Part shown: positions 17,108 through 25,017 of the stretch, piece by piece
How positions within the stretch are numbered: position 1 is the stretch's first letter
Layout of the letters: each line of letters starts with the position of its first letter
Program-made: the position numbers and the translations under genes
Notes under the pieces: model-generated
What the model saw: the letters and a program-made list of their open reading frames with translations, nothing else
Told to the model about the DNA's origin: nothing
Database searches by the model: none
Assembly (NCBI GenBank): GCA_035708205.1
Contig: DASSSY010000002.1
Location: forward strand, 186,001-250,000
DNA from: DASSSY01 sp035708205
Lineage (GTDB): Bacteria; Bacteroidota; Bacteroidia; Chitinophagales; Chitinophagaceae
Length of the DNA: 64,000 nt
Direction of reading: 5' to 3'

Positions 17108-17574
17108 GCTGATTTGTAAACGGCTGCCAATGATCTTTTCCTGTCGCCCGACACGACCCTTCGTATGCCAACAGCCTGCCTTAATGGTTCTTCAAAGGCA
17201 CCTACTGTTTGAAATGATTGCAATCTTCCATAAGGTTGGCATTCTCACCAGCTTTCATTGCCTGCTCCTTGACACCGTTTTTGCTTAGCCGGATCAAGAC
17301 CAGGGTCTATCCGTAGATCGACCTGCTTATCGCGGGACAGGCCGGGCAGCGGGTGCCGTGAGTAAAAAGCATTTTGTGGATCCTAAAACTTTAAGCGTTA
17401 AATATTTATGATTTATCCGTGTCATTCACCAGCGGGAAGCATGCCCATAGCGTGCCAAAGGAATAGCCAGGCATGTCATTTATGAGTAAAAGTTATATGA
17501 GATACATTAAACCTTAAGCTGTGCGTATTGTGTTGCCAATAACCACAGCATAGGGCCAAGCGCCAGGATAAAGA
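17108..17574. other. 467-bp stretch without an intact gene
   Basis: No open frame with a convincing start is present. On the minus strand a stop-free run of about 39 codons ends near 17105 (it reads like VGAFEEPLRQAVGIRRVV), and a hydrophobic run of about 20 codons lies near 17515-17580. Both could be decayed gene remnants, but I cannot name a parent family. No RNA gene or clear terminator was seen. Confidence 0.35.
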
Positions 17575-18468
17575 TCAGCCCAGCAGCTCGCAGGGCTTCA
17601 GCCCGGCTATCTTCTTAAAGGAAGAGCTGAAGTGTGAGGCACTGCCGAACCCCATCATAAAAGCCACTTCATTGACCGAATACTTTCCTTCCTTCAGCAG
17701 ATCTTTGGCTTTTTCAATACGTTTGATCTGCTGGAATTCGTGAATGGTCTTTCCGAAAGTAACTTTGAAACCTTTTTTGAGATAACATTCATTCATGCCC
17801 ACCATACGCGACAACGTTCTGATCGTCTTGGGACTTTCCAGGTTGTCCATAATGATCTTATAGGCATCCATTACCTTGTCCCGTTCCTGGCTGTTGCTGA
17901 GGAAGCTGCAGGCGGGCAGCTTATCGGCTTCATTGGAATTAAGGTAAGCATTCAGGCTGGTCCGGAGCAGGAAAATTGCGGATTCTTTTCTTTGCAGGAT
18001 CCTGGAAAAGTCCTTGACGGCTTCTTCAGAAGTATCCGCCAGGTGACTGATCGGCTCAAAACAGCAGGGCGGAAGGCTTATGGCCTGTTCCGAGCTCCTG
18101 TCGAAGCGAAATGGTTGTTTCTGGTGCAGGATGTCATAATCCCACTGGTGAAAGAATTCGGGATCGAAAGTCAGCCGGATCACCTGGATCTGCTCCTCTT
18201 CCTGTTTGGGGTTCAGCTCCGGGAAAAAGGTCAGAATAATGTAAAAATCGCCATCGGCCACCGGGCAGAAATGAAAATAGGTTTTACCGTCCGGGAAGGC
18301 GGATATGGTGTCGGAGATGATATCCAGGCTGGATATCTGAATACCTCTTGCCAGGTCTGTATCCGTTTGCCCGGCATATACGATGTCATTGCCCAGGATC
18401 CTTTTTAAGGAATTGCTGGTGTCATTGGTGACGGAGGCAATATTTTTCGTTTTGACAGGGACCGGCAT
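17575..18468 (-). CDS. AraC family transcriptional regulator
   Basis: The protein has 297 residues. The C-terminal 100 residues form the two-helix-turn-helix AraC/XylS DNA-binding domain: SPKTIRTLSRMVGMNECYLKKGFKVTFGKTIHEF for the first HTH and YSVNEVAFMMGFGSASHFSSSFKKIAGLKPCELL for the second. The N-terminal 190 residues form an effector domain of no clear family, containing YFHFCPVADGDFYIILTFFPE. This architecture resembles PchR-like or arabinose-type regulators of Bacteroidota. The target is unknown. The nearest divergent gene is the Nramp transporter, but the regulator points away from it across a 467 bp gap. Confidence 0.88.
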   Translation of the reverse strand: MPVPVKTKNIASVTNDTSNSLKRILGNDIVYAGQTDTDLARGIQISSLDIISDTISAFPDGKTYFHFCPVADGDFYIILTFFPELNPKQEEEQIQVIRLTFDPEFFHQWDYDILHQKQPFRFDRSSEQAISLPPCCFEPISHLADTSEEAVKDFSRILQRKESAIFLLRTSLNAYLNSNEADKLPACSFLSNSQERDKVMDAYKIIMDNLESPKTIRTLSRMVGMNECYLKKGFKVTFGKTIHEFQQIKRIEKAKDLLKEGKYSVNEVAFMMGFGSASHFSSSFKKIAGLKPCELLG

Positions 18469-18501
18469 GGCGCAAAGATACGATTTTTCTTTTGTACAGG
18501 A

Positions 18502-19098
18502 TCAGTACCCCTTATTGGCGATCAGCTTCAAAAATTCGCTCCTGGTTTCCTGTTGACCGAACTGGCCGCTGAAAGCGGAGGTGGTCGTAATGCTGTTTTG
18601 TTTAGATACGCCGCGCATCATCATGCATAAATGCCGCGCCTCGATAACAACGGCCACACCTTGTGGATCCAGGGCATCCTGAATGGCCTGTAGGATCTGA
18701 TGCGTCAGCCGCTCCTGAACCTGCAGCCGGCGGGCGAAACAGTCAACCACCCGGGCTAGTTTGCTTAACCCGGTAATGTAGCCGTTGGGTATATAAGCGA
18801 TATGGGCTTTACCGAAGAAGGGCAGAAGGTGGTGTTCGCAAAGGGAGTATAGCTCAATGTCCTTAACGATGATCATTTCAGAGACATCCTCTCTGAAACG
18901 CGCTTCATTTAATATTTTGGAAGCATCGAGCTGGTAGCCTTGCGTGAGATATTGCATGGATTTGGCCATACGTTCCGGCGTTTTGAGCAGCCCTTCTCGT
19001 TCCGGATCTTCGCCCAGTAATTGTAAAACCACCCGGTAATTGTTTTCCAAAGCCGAGGAAGTATCCCCGTCATAATGCTCTTGTTTTGAATATGCCAT
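18502..19098 (-). CDS. folE: GTP cyclohydrolase I
   Basis: A 198-residue protein that converts GTP to 7,8-dihydroneopterin triphosphate, the first step for folate, biopterin and queuosine-type pterins. The zinc and active-site motifs are intact: LYSLCEHHLLPFFGKAHIAYIPNG (Cys and two His), GLSKLARVVDCFARRLQVQERLT, and the second Cys in RHLCMMMRGV. This is the FolE1 (zinc) type. It lies 28 bp downstream of a PTPS-family gene on the same strand, so the two form a probable operon with the -7 element at 19556-19563. Confidence 0.96.
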   Translation of the reverse strand: MAYSKQEHYDGDTSSALENNYRVVLQLLGEDPEREGLLKTPERMAKSMQYLTQGYQLDASKILNEARFREDVSEMIIVKDIELYSLCEHHLLPFFGKAHIAYIPNGYITGLSKLARVVDCFARRLQVQERLTHQILQAIQDALDPQGVAVVIEARHLCMMMRGVSKQNSITTTSAFSGQFGQQETRSEFLKLIANKGY

Positions 19099-19126
19099 TA
19101 GTTTGTCTGTCTATAAAGATATTGAA

Positions 19127-19540
19127 TTATTCCCCGTAATAATCGACATAAATACGCGGGGTTTCATAAATGCGGATATGATGCAACTGAGCGCCCACGG
19201 CATCAATGAATGGTTTCAGCTCATTCCAGATGCTGATGACCAGGTTTTCAGAGCTGGTCAGCCTGCCTTTTAAAAAATCAACATCCAGGTTCAGGTTTTT
19301 ATGGTCCAGTTTCTCCAGAACTTGTTCATTGATGATCTTGCTGAGCACTTTGGCATTAAAAACGTAACCGGTTTCTTCACCGGGTTCGCCTTTAATGGTC
19401 ACATGCATTTCATAATTATGACCATGCCAGTTTTCATTGGCGCATTTCCCAAAGACTTCCATGTTTTTTTCCGCCGTCCAGCTCGGGTTATGCAGCTTGT
19501 GCGCCGCATTAAAGTGTTCGACACGCGTCAGAAATACCAT
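19127..19540 (-). CDS. 6-pyruvoyl-tetrahydropterin synthase family protein (PTPS/QueD)
   Basis: A 137-residue T-fold enzyme that acts on dihydroneopterin triphosphate. Zinc ligands are H14 (AAHKLH) and H39/H41 in WHGHNYEMHV. The catalytic Cys is C33 in FGKCANENWHGHNY, giving spacing Cys-x5-HGH. As I recall, the queuosine enzyme QueD usually has Cys-x3-HGH, while the mammalian-type biopterin PTPS has Cys-x5-HGHNY. This protein therefore looks more like a true PTPS. It is the first gene of the probable pair with folE. The annotation as 6-carboxytetrahydropterin synthase remains the alternative. Confidence 0.88.
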   Translation of the reverse strand: MVFLTRVEHFNAAHKLHNPSWTAEKNMEVFGKCANENWHGHNYEMHVTIKGEPGEETGYVFNAKVLSKIINEQVLEKLDHKNLNLDVDFLKGRLTSSENLVISIWNELKPFIDAVGAQLHHIRIYETPRIYVDYYGE

Positions 19541-19555
19541 TTTTTAAAATTTTCG

Positions 19556-19563
19556 CAAAGATA
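19556..19563 (-). promoter_or_regulatory. -7 element of the PTPS-folE operon
   Basis: On the minus strand this reads TATCTTTG, 15 nt upstream of the ATG at 19540. It shares the intergenic region with the divergent futalosine hydrolase promoter. Confidence 0.5.
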
Positions 19564-19595
19564 CAACTTGTTGCCTTGACGGGTTATCCCTCCTG

Positions 19596-19624
19596 TTGTT
19601 TCTCTGACTAATCCGTTAACTTTG
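19596..19624 (+). promoter_or_regulatory. Promoter of the futalosine hydrolase gene
   Basis: TTG (19596-19598), an 18 nt spacer and TAACTTTG (19617-19624) resemble the TTTG/TAnnTTTG promoter. The ATG lies 47 nt downstream. Confidence 0.5.
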
Positions 19625-19671
19625 TACCGAATAGAGTGCGGGATAACTGATATAAGCTATTATTTTATTTG

Positions 19672-20352
19672 ATGAAGAAGATTTTGCTCGTGGCCGCCAC
19701 GGATCTGGAGCTTCGGCCGTTTTTTGATTTTCTGGGGCCTTTGGCCGTTGACAAGACGGGCCCCGGAATGTATGAGAAAGATGACCGGCAGCTCCGCATT
19801 TGTATTACAGGTGCCGGTATGATGCAGTCTGCGGCACATATTATGGAAGCCGTTATGGCATTTCAACCCGATGTAGCGCTTCAGGCTGGTATTGGCGGGA
19901 GCTTTGACCTGGATTTACCTTTGGGGAGCTTGTTATTGGTCGGTCAGGAAATGGCGGGTGATATTGGCGCCGAGGATGAAGAGGGATTTACACCTATCGC
20001 GGATATGGGTTTTGCAGACAAAGATGCTTTTCCTTTCCGGGACGGATGGCTGGACAGTTCTTTTCCGGACTGGCCATGCCTGAAAGATCTACCCAGAGTA
20101 AAAGGGCTGACGGTCAATACGATTTCCGGCATCAGCCGGACAATTGAGCAACGGCGCCGGCGCTATGGTTGTGTGGTGGAAAGCATGGAAGGCGCGGCCT
20201 TTCATTATGTCTGCCTCTGTAAAAAAATACCTTTTGTACAGCTCAGGGCGGTGTCGAATTATGTAGAGCCCAGGAATAAAGACCGCTGGGAGATCGGAAA
20301 AGCGGTCAATAATTTGAATGATTGGCTGCGGACACATATTTTTACGATTTAA
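19672..20352 (+). CDS. mqnB: Futalosine hydrolase
   Basis: A 226-residue nucleoside phosphorylase-fold protein. The C-terminal block VVESMEGAAFHYVC...VQLRAVSNYVEPRNKDRWEIGKAVNNLN is the signature of MqnB, which releases hypoxanthine from futalosine in the alternative menaquinone pathway. ITGAGMMQSAAHI and ALQAGIGGSFD are the purine-nucleoside binding segments. I chose the ATG at 19672 over the TTG one codon earlier. No other mqn gene is in the window. A quinone pool supplied this way would serve the class 2 PyrD found at 8679. Confidence 0.9.
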   Translation: MKKILLVAATDLELRPFFDFLGPLAVDKTGPGMYEKDDRQLRICITGAGMMQSAAHIMEAVMAFQPDVALQAGIGGSFDLDLPLGSLLLVGQEMAGDIGAEDEEGFTPIADMGFADKDAFPFRDGWLDSSFPDWPCLKDLPRVKGLTVNTISGISRTIEQRRRRYGCVVESMEGAAFHYVCLCKKIPFVQLRAVSNYVEPRNKDRWEIGKAVNNLNDWLRTHIFTI

Positions 20353-20363
20353 TTCAGGACCTG

Positions 20364-20789
20364 ATGACGCCGTTTACTACTTTTCGCCGCTTTGATAATT
20401 ATGTTCTGGCGCATATCGTGAAATCCAAGCTGGAAGCCCAGGGCATTCATTGCCTGCTGAAGGACGCCAATGCCTTCGCGGCATGGTCGGGAGCAGTAGG
20501 GCAGATCCAGCTGCTGGTGCCTGAAGCGGAACAGCTGGCAGCCGAAGAAATTCTTATTCGTGATGAGCTGGCTTTGGATGAAGAACGGGAAAGGCCGGGC
20601 TTTTGGGATGAGGATGATGCGCAGCTGGACCCCAACAATCATATCTGTATATACTGTGGCAGTAAAAATACCCGTCGCCTGGAAGATGAAAAAGACGCGC
20701 CGTTTTTAAGCTGGCTACTGTCTAAATTCACAAAAGAAAGCCTTAACTCTTCGGTCTGGCATTGCTTTCATTGCGGAAACGATTTTTAA
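20364..20789 (+). CDS. DUF2007 domain protein with C-terminal zinc ribbon
   Basis: The protein has 141 residues. The N-terminal DUF2007 (putative signal-transducing) domain reads FTTFRRFDNYVLAHIVKSKLEAQGIHCLLKDANA...QIQLLVPEAEQLAAEEIL. The C-terminus carries two CxxC pairs, CIYCG (near residue 95) and CFHCG near the end, forming a probable zinc ribbon. I start at the ATG at 20364, 11 bp after mqnB. An earlier non-ATG start would overlap mqnB and is not needed. The molecular role of DUF2007 proteins is not established. Confidence 0.82.
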   Translation: MTPFTTFRRFDNYVLAHIVKSKLEAQGIHCLLKDANAFAAWSGAVGQIQLLVPEAEQLAAEEILIRDELALDEERERPGFWDEDDAQLDPNNHICIYCGSKNTRRLEDEKDAPFLSWLLSKFTKESLNSSVWHCFHCGNDF

Positions 20790-20830
20790 GGATTCCCGTT
20801 TGCTTGTCCGCCAGCGCCAAAAGGAAGACT

Positions 20831-20838
20831 TATCTTTG
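20831..20838 (+). promoter_or_regulatory. -7 promoter element of trmD
   Basis: TATCTTTG is an exact TAnnTTTG match, 32 nt upstream of the trmD ATG. The -33 region is weak. Confidence 0.45.
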
Positions 20839-20870
20839 CCCTTTATCGTATTTCTATCTGACATTGATCT

Positions 20871-21542
20871 ATGCATATTGATATCATTACCGTAGTCCCT
20901 CAGCTTTTTGACGGCGCTCTCAGTCATTCCATTATGAAAAGGGCACAGGACAAAGCTTTGCTGAGTGTGACCATTCATGATTTACGCGACTATACGCTTT
21001 ACAAGCACAAGCAGGTGGATGACTACCAGTTTGGCGGCGGCGCCGGTATGGTCATGATGCCGGAGCCTTTGAGCATCGCTATTGAAAAGCTTCAGGAAAC
21101 AAAGACCTACGATGAGATCATTTACCTGACCCCGGACGGCAAAACATTGAACCAATCTATGGCGAATCAATTATCGTTAAAAGGCGATCTCCTGATGATC
21201 TGCGGCCATTACAAAGGCATTGACGAACGTATCCGGGAGCATTTCGTGACCATGGAGATCTCCATCGGCGATTATGTGCTGAGCGGGGGAGAGCTGGCGG
21301 CTGCGGTATTGACGGATGCCATCGGCCGGTTGATCCCGGGAGTGCTGAGCGACAGCACTTCCGCGCTGACGGATTCCTTCCAGGATAATCTTTTGGCGCC
21401 GCCGGTCTATACTCGTCCGGCGGTGTTCAGAGGCTGGAAAGTTCCGGATGTCCTGCAAAGCGGCGATCATAAATTAATTGAAGACTGGCGTGCGGAGCAG
21501 TCTTTAAAAAGAACCAAAGAACGCCGGCCGGATTTGCTGTGA
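20871..21542 (+). CDS. trmD: tRNA (guanine-N1)-methyltransferase
   Basis: A 223-residue SPOUT-class methyltransferase that makes m1G37 next to the anticodon. Diagnostic motifs are present: MHIDIITVVPQLFDGALSHSI, FGGGAGMVMMPEP, IYLTPDGKTLNQ, ICGHYKGIDERI, SIGDYVLSGGELAA and the trefoil-knot region VYTRPAVFRGWKVPDVLQSGDH. It has no adjacent rpsP, rimM or rplS, the partners usual in many bacteria. In Bacteroidota trmD is often unlinked. Confidence 0.96.
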   Translation: MHIDIITVVPQLFDGALSHSIMKRAQDKALLSVTIHDLRDYTLYKHKQVDDYQFGGGAGMVMMPEPLSIAIEKLQETKTYDEIIYLTPDGKTLNQSMANQLSLKGDLLMICGHYKGIDERIREHFVTMEISIGDYVLSGGELAAAVLTDAIGRLIPGVLSDSTSALTDSFQDNLLAPPVYTRPAVFRGWKVPDVLQSGDHKLIEDWRAEQSLKRTKERRPDLL

Positions 21543-21606
21543 CGGAACCTGGTGTTGAAAGCCGGAAAGAGCCATTGCCTATTGTTTGTCAGCTATTCCT
21601 GCTTGA

Positions 21607-22632
21607 TCACTTATACCTTGATTCAATATTTGTCTTTGCATCCATAAGTGTTAGGATATAAACGCCTGACGGGATATTGTTTAGGATTGTAGCGGTTTTT
21701 AAGGAATGGTTGAGTTCATTAATATTCCCTTTTAACTGAAGTTGCCGGCGGCCGGTAATGTCTGATAATTGAAGATAGTAAATATCGTCACCGGTTGTTT
21801 TGGCATATAATTGGAAATTCCCGCTAAACGGATTTGGCGTTACGCTGACCCTTGGAAGCTGAATCGCCCTGCTGCTGATGCCGTTGGTGGTATCGTCCGC
21901 GTAATAAGAGCGGAAGCTGCCGAACTTTAAAAAAATGCCGGAATCATAAAAGCCTAATAGGCCACCAGCGCTACATCGGGCTGCATGGCCCGGGACATGC
22001 CGGTGCCGCTGTTGTCCAACGCAGCGGTATTGCCCATCAGGAAATTATTACTGGCCGTGCCCGCTTTGGCCAGTATTTGTCCGTGCTCCTGCCAGGTAAT
22101 GACAAACTCATCCAGGTCATGGGCGTCTAAGTGTATCCAACCCAGCCCATCGGCGGAGCCGAAAACGGTAATGTCCTGGGGATAGCCGTTCACCTGTTGC
22201 AGGACGCCGCCGCCTAAGTAGCGTACAGGTCCACATAAAAGTCCTGGTGGCTGATCCAGTAATAGCTGCACAGGGCATAGGCCGTGTTATTTCTATATAA
22301 AATTACGGCCTCTATGCTGGCCGCATCGTTGACGGGAAAGCCGGCGGGATTGTAGCCTTGGGCGAAAGGCGTGCTTTGCCTGACGGCCAGGCCGGAATTG
22401 ACCCCCGATGAAAGGGCGAATTTGTCCCAGGTAAAAACATACAGGTCGGTAGGGTTGCCGCCGACATTGATGCCACTGTAAGAATGAGCTGAGGTATTGT
22501 CCGACCGGATGGGGACGTTGTTGGTCGGGTAATCGGTTCCGGGGTAACCGCTGACCGGAAATTCATCTGGGCGTTTGTCCTGGAAGCGCCGCAGAACAAC
22601 GCCATGACAAGGGCGAAATAAAACTTTTTCAT
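21607..22632 (-). pseudogene. Frameshifted secreted protein with T9SS type A sorting domain
   Basis: Reading from the ATG at 22632, a signal peptide (MKKFYFALVMALFCG...NAQ) is followed by a coherent protein only if the frame changes three times: near 22560, near 22225 and near 21960. The pieces then read on as FPVSGYPGTDYPTNN...YVFTWDKFALSSG...YWISHQDFYVDLY, then VRYLGGGVLQQVNGYPQ...DVALVAY, then GFYDSGIFLKFG... The last piece ends in a typical type A T9SS sorting domain: VTPNPFSGNFQLYAK, LQLSDITGRRQLQ and PSGVYILTLMDAK, before the stop at 21607-21609. Each piece is otherwise intact, so the decay is recent, or the breaks are sequence errors. Parent function is unknown, but it is an exported cargo of about 335 residues. 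Confidence 0.8.
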
Positions 22633-22744
22633 TGCTGAGCGGTTTTTATTTATGAAAAAAGAGCCCAGTGACGACAGGATATCCAAAGATAGTTAATTGC
22701 TATTAAGATGTTTAAAATTTTGTTATGTTCCCAAAAAGAAACGG

Positions 22745-22766
22745 GATATCTTTATATAAAGATATC
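22745..22766. repeat. Perfect 22-bp palindrome upstream of guaB
   Basis: The 22 bases starting GATATCTTTAT are identical to their reverse complement. The palindrome is centred about 90 bp before the guaB ATG and about 43 bp before the proposed -33 box. It is AT rich with no following T-tract, so a dimeric-protein operator is more likely than a terminator. Confidence 0.6.
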
Positions 22767-22808
22767 AGGTAAGCATTAGGGCAGAGGGCCAGTTTTTAAG
22801 GAAATTTT

Positions 22809-22842
22809 TTTGCGGAAAAATAAAATTCTTGCCCTACCTTTG
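22809..22842 (+). promoter_or_regulatory. Promoter of guaB
   Basis: TTTG (22809-22812), a 22 nt spacer and TACCTTTG (22835-22842) fit the consensus. The ATG at 22846 lies 3 nt after the -7 element, so the transcript is probably leaderless. Confidence 0.6.
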
Positions 22843-22845
22843 CAC

Positions 22846-24315
22846 ATGGCTGTAAAATCAAAGTTTTATGGCGAAGGGCTGACCTTTGACGATGTCCTCC
22901 TCGCCCCCGCTTATTCGGAAGTGCTTCCCCGCGAAGTCAACATTTCCACTTTCCTGACCAATAACATTTCCCTGAATATTCCCCTGGTATCCGCGGCAAT
23001 GGATACCGTAACGGAATCGGACATGGCGATCGCCCTGGCCCGTGAAGGCGGCATTGGCATGTTGCATAAGAACATGACCATTGAGCAGCAGGCCTTGCAG
23101 GTACGCAAGGTCAAGCGCTCGGAAAGCGGCATGATCATAGACCCGATCACCTTAACGCCCGAGGTTACTATTGGAGAGGCCCTGAAGATCATGCGGGAGA
23201 ACCGTATCGGTGGCATTCCCATTGTGGACAACAACCGCAAGATCGTCGGCATCCTGACCAACCGCGATCTGCGCTTTGAACGCAATATGCGTAAAAAGAT
23301 CGCCGAGGTGATGACCTCTGAAGGGCTGATCACGGCGCCCAGCTCCACGACCTTACAGAAAGCCGAGAAAATATTACAGCAAAACAAGATCGAAAAGCTG
23401 CCAGTGGTGGATAAGAACGGTAAGCTGACCGGCCTGATCACCTTCCGTGATATTATTCAGACCAAGAGCCATCCCAATGCCGCCAAAGATCACCTGGGGC
23501 GGTTGCTGGCCGGCGCGGCCGTGGGCATTACCAATGATGTTTTAGACCGGGTGGAAGCGTTAGTGGCCGCCGGCGTGGATGTCATTACCATGGATAGCGC
23601 ACATGGCCATTCCAAAGGGGTGATGGATACGGTAAAGAAAGTCAGGAAAGCCTATAGGGATCTCCCCATCATTGCCGGCAACGTAGCCACTAAAGAAGGG
23701 GCAGTAGCCCTGGCAGAGGCCGGTGCGGATGCCGTGAAGGTCGGCGTAGGGCCGGGCTCTATTTGTACGACGCGCATTGTTACGGGTGCCGGCGCGCCGC
23801 AGCTAACCGCGATCATGGAAGCGGCGCAGGCTTTAAAGAAAAAAGGTATCCCGGTTATTGCCGATGGCGGTATCCGTTATACCGGTGATATGGTCAAAGC
23901 GCTGGCTGCCGGAGCCTCAGCGGTCATGGCTGGTTCTGTCCTGGCCGGAACACAGGAAAGTCCCGGTGATACCATTATTTATGAAGGCCGGAAATTCAAG
24001 GCCTATCGCGGCATGGGCTCGATCGACGCTATGCAGCAAGGCTCAAAAGACCGTTATTTCCAGGATGCCGAAGATGATGTGAAAAAATTGGTTCCGGAGG
24101 GCATTGTCGGTCGTGTGCCTTTCAAAGGGTCCGTGGAAGAAGTGGTGCAGCAGTTCATTGGCGGCCTGAGGGCCGGGATGGGTTATGTGGGCGCTAAAGA
24201 TGTTAAAACCCTCCAGGAAGACGCGCAGTTTATCCGGATCACCATGGCCAGTATGATCGAAAGCCATCCGCATGACATAGACATTACCAAAGAAGCGCCC
24301 AACTATAGCCGATAG
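22846..24315 (+). CDS. guaB: Inosine-5'-monophosphate dehydrogenase
   Basis: A 489-residue protein that catalyses the NAD-dependent oxidation of IMP to XMP, the committed step of GMP synthesis. The start at 22846 gives MAVKSKFYGEGLTFDDVLL; an in-frame reading 12 codons longer passes through the promoter. Two CBS domains occupy about residues 95-210 (IGGIPIVDNNRKIVGILTNRDLR, KLPVVDKNGKLTGLITFRD). The catalytic loop has C307 in GPGSICTTRIVTGAG, with the flap Arg-Tyr region KDRYFQ further on. It is terminated by the hairpin at 24347-24379. Confidence 0.97.
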   Translation: MAVKSKFYGEGLTFDDVLLAPAYSEVLPREVNISTFLTNNISLNIPLVSAAMDTVTESDMAIALAREGGIGMLHKNMTIEQQALQVRKVKRSESGMIIDPITLTPEVTIGEALKIMRENRIGGIPIVDNNRKIVGILTNRDLRFERNMRKKIAEVMTSEGLITAPSSTTLQKAEKILQQNKIEKLPVVDKNGKLTGLITFRDIIQTKSHPNAAKDHLGRLLAGAAVGITNDVLDRVEALVAAGVDVITMDSAHGHSKGVMDTVKKVRKAYRDLPIIAGNVATKEGAVALAEAGADAVKVGVGPGSICTTRIVTGAGAPQLTAIMEAAQALKKKGIPVIADGGIRYTGDMVKALAAGASAVMAGSVLAGTQESPGDTIIYEGRKFKAYRGMGSIDAMQQGSKDRYFQDAEDDVKKLVPEGIVGRVPFKGSVEEVVQQFIGGLRAGMGYVGAKDVKTLQEDAQFIRITMASMIESHPHDIDITKEAPNYSR

Positions 24316-24346
24316 ACGGGAAATGAATACTCTCGAACAGTAAAAG

Positions 24347-24379
24347 CAAATTAGTATTTAAAAGCTAATTTGTTTTTTT
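24347..24379 (+). terminator. Rho-independent terminator of guaB
   Basis: CAAATTAG (24347-24354) pairs with CTAATTTG (24365-24372) across a 10 nt loop and is followed by seven T. Confidence 0.8.
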
Positions 24380-24435
24380 GTGCCACAGTCTTTATATTTT
24401 GTGCTCACGAATATTTTTACTAATTACCGTTCTCT

Positions 24436-24957
24436 ATGCGAGATCTTCTTTTAAAACGTTTGGGCATTGCGGACCTTCTACCGTTGCAAAAGCTTGCCCG
24501 GCTTACTTTCCGGGAAACTTTTACCGCTCAGAATACGGAGGAGAATATGCGGCAATATTTGTCGGAACGCTTGTCCGCCAAAGCATTGCTCGCAGAATTG
24601 AGCCACCCGCTTTCCCGGTTTTATATGGTTTTGTGTGAGGAACAGCCCCTCGGATATTTAAAATTAAATTTCGGATCTGCGCAATCTGAACCGGAAGACA
24701 CGGCTGCTATGGAGATTGAACGCTTTTATATTTATCGCCAATATCATGGCTGGGGTGTCGGACAATTTCTTTTGGATAGTGCGCTGGAGGTGGCAAAGCA
24801 GGAACAGGTCTCTTATGTCTGGCTGGGTGTTTGGGAAGAGAATGCCCGCGCCATACAATTTTACAGGAAGAACGGATTTTCGGTTTTTGATAAGCACCGG
24901 TTTATTTTGGGCAATGATGTTCAGACCGATTTGATGATGCGAGCAGAATTAAAATAG
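24436..24957 (+). CDS. GNAT family N-acetyltransferase
   Basis: A 173-residue single-domain acetyltransferase. Motif A is IERFYIYRQYHGWGVGQFLLDSALEVAKQ, with the acetyl-CoA pyrophosphate loop QYHGWGVG. Motif B is YVWLGVWEENARAIQFYRKNGF. The N-terminal part LLLKRLGIADLLPLQKLARLTFRETF resembles the PaiA/spermidine-type and unnamed protein acetyltransferases. The substrate is not predictable. The ATG at 24436 lies 56 bp after the guaB terminator. It is convergent with the DUF1697 gene, and the two are separated by a 20-bp palindrome. Confidence 0.87.
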   Translation: MRDLLLKRLGIADLLPLQKLARLTFRETFTAQNTEENMRQYLSERLSAKALLAELSHPLSRFYMVLCEEQPLGYLKLNFGSAQSEPEDTAAMEIERFYIYRQYHGWGVGQFLLDSALEVAKQEQVSYVWLGVWEENARAIQFYRKNGFSVFDKHRFILGNDVQTDLMMRAELK

Positions 24958-24982
24958 GTCTTATTTTGAAGCGTTATGAATT

Positions 24983-25002
24983 ATCAGCCTGGCCAGGCTG
25001 AT
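24983..25002. repeat. Perfect 20-bp palindrome between convergent genes
   Basis: ATCAGCCTGGCCAGGCTGAT is its own reverse complement. It lies between the ends of the GNAT gene (24957) and the DUF1697 gene (25018). No T-tract follows. It may act as a bidirectional terminator-like hairpin. Confidence 0.55.
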
Positions 25003-25017
25003 TGGATAAGGATCAGG

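Noticed and set aside
17740..18408. 222-codon plus-strand open frame
   Set aside because: It is antisense to a clear AraC regulator whose HTH motifs fix the minus frame.
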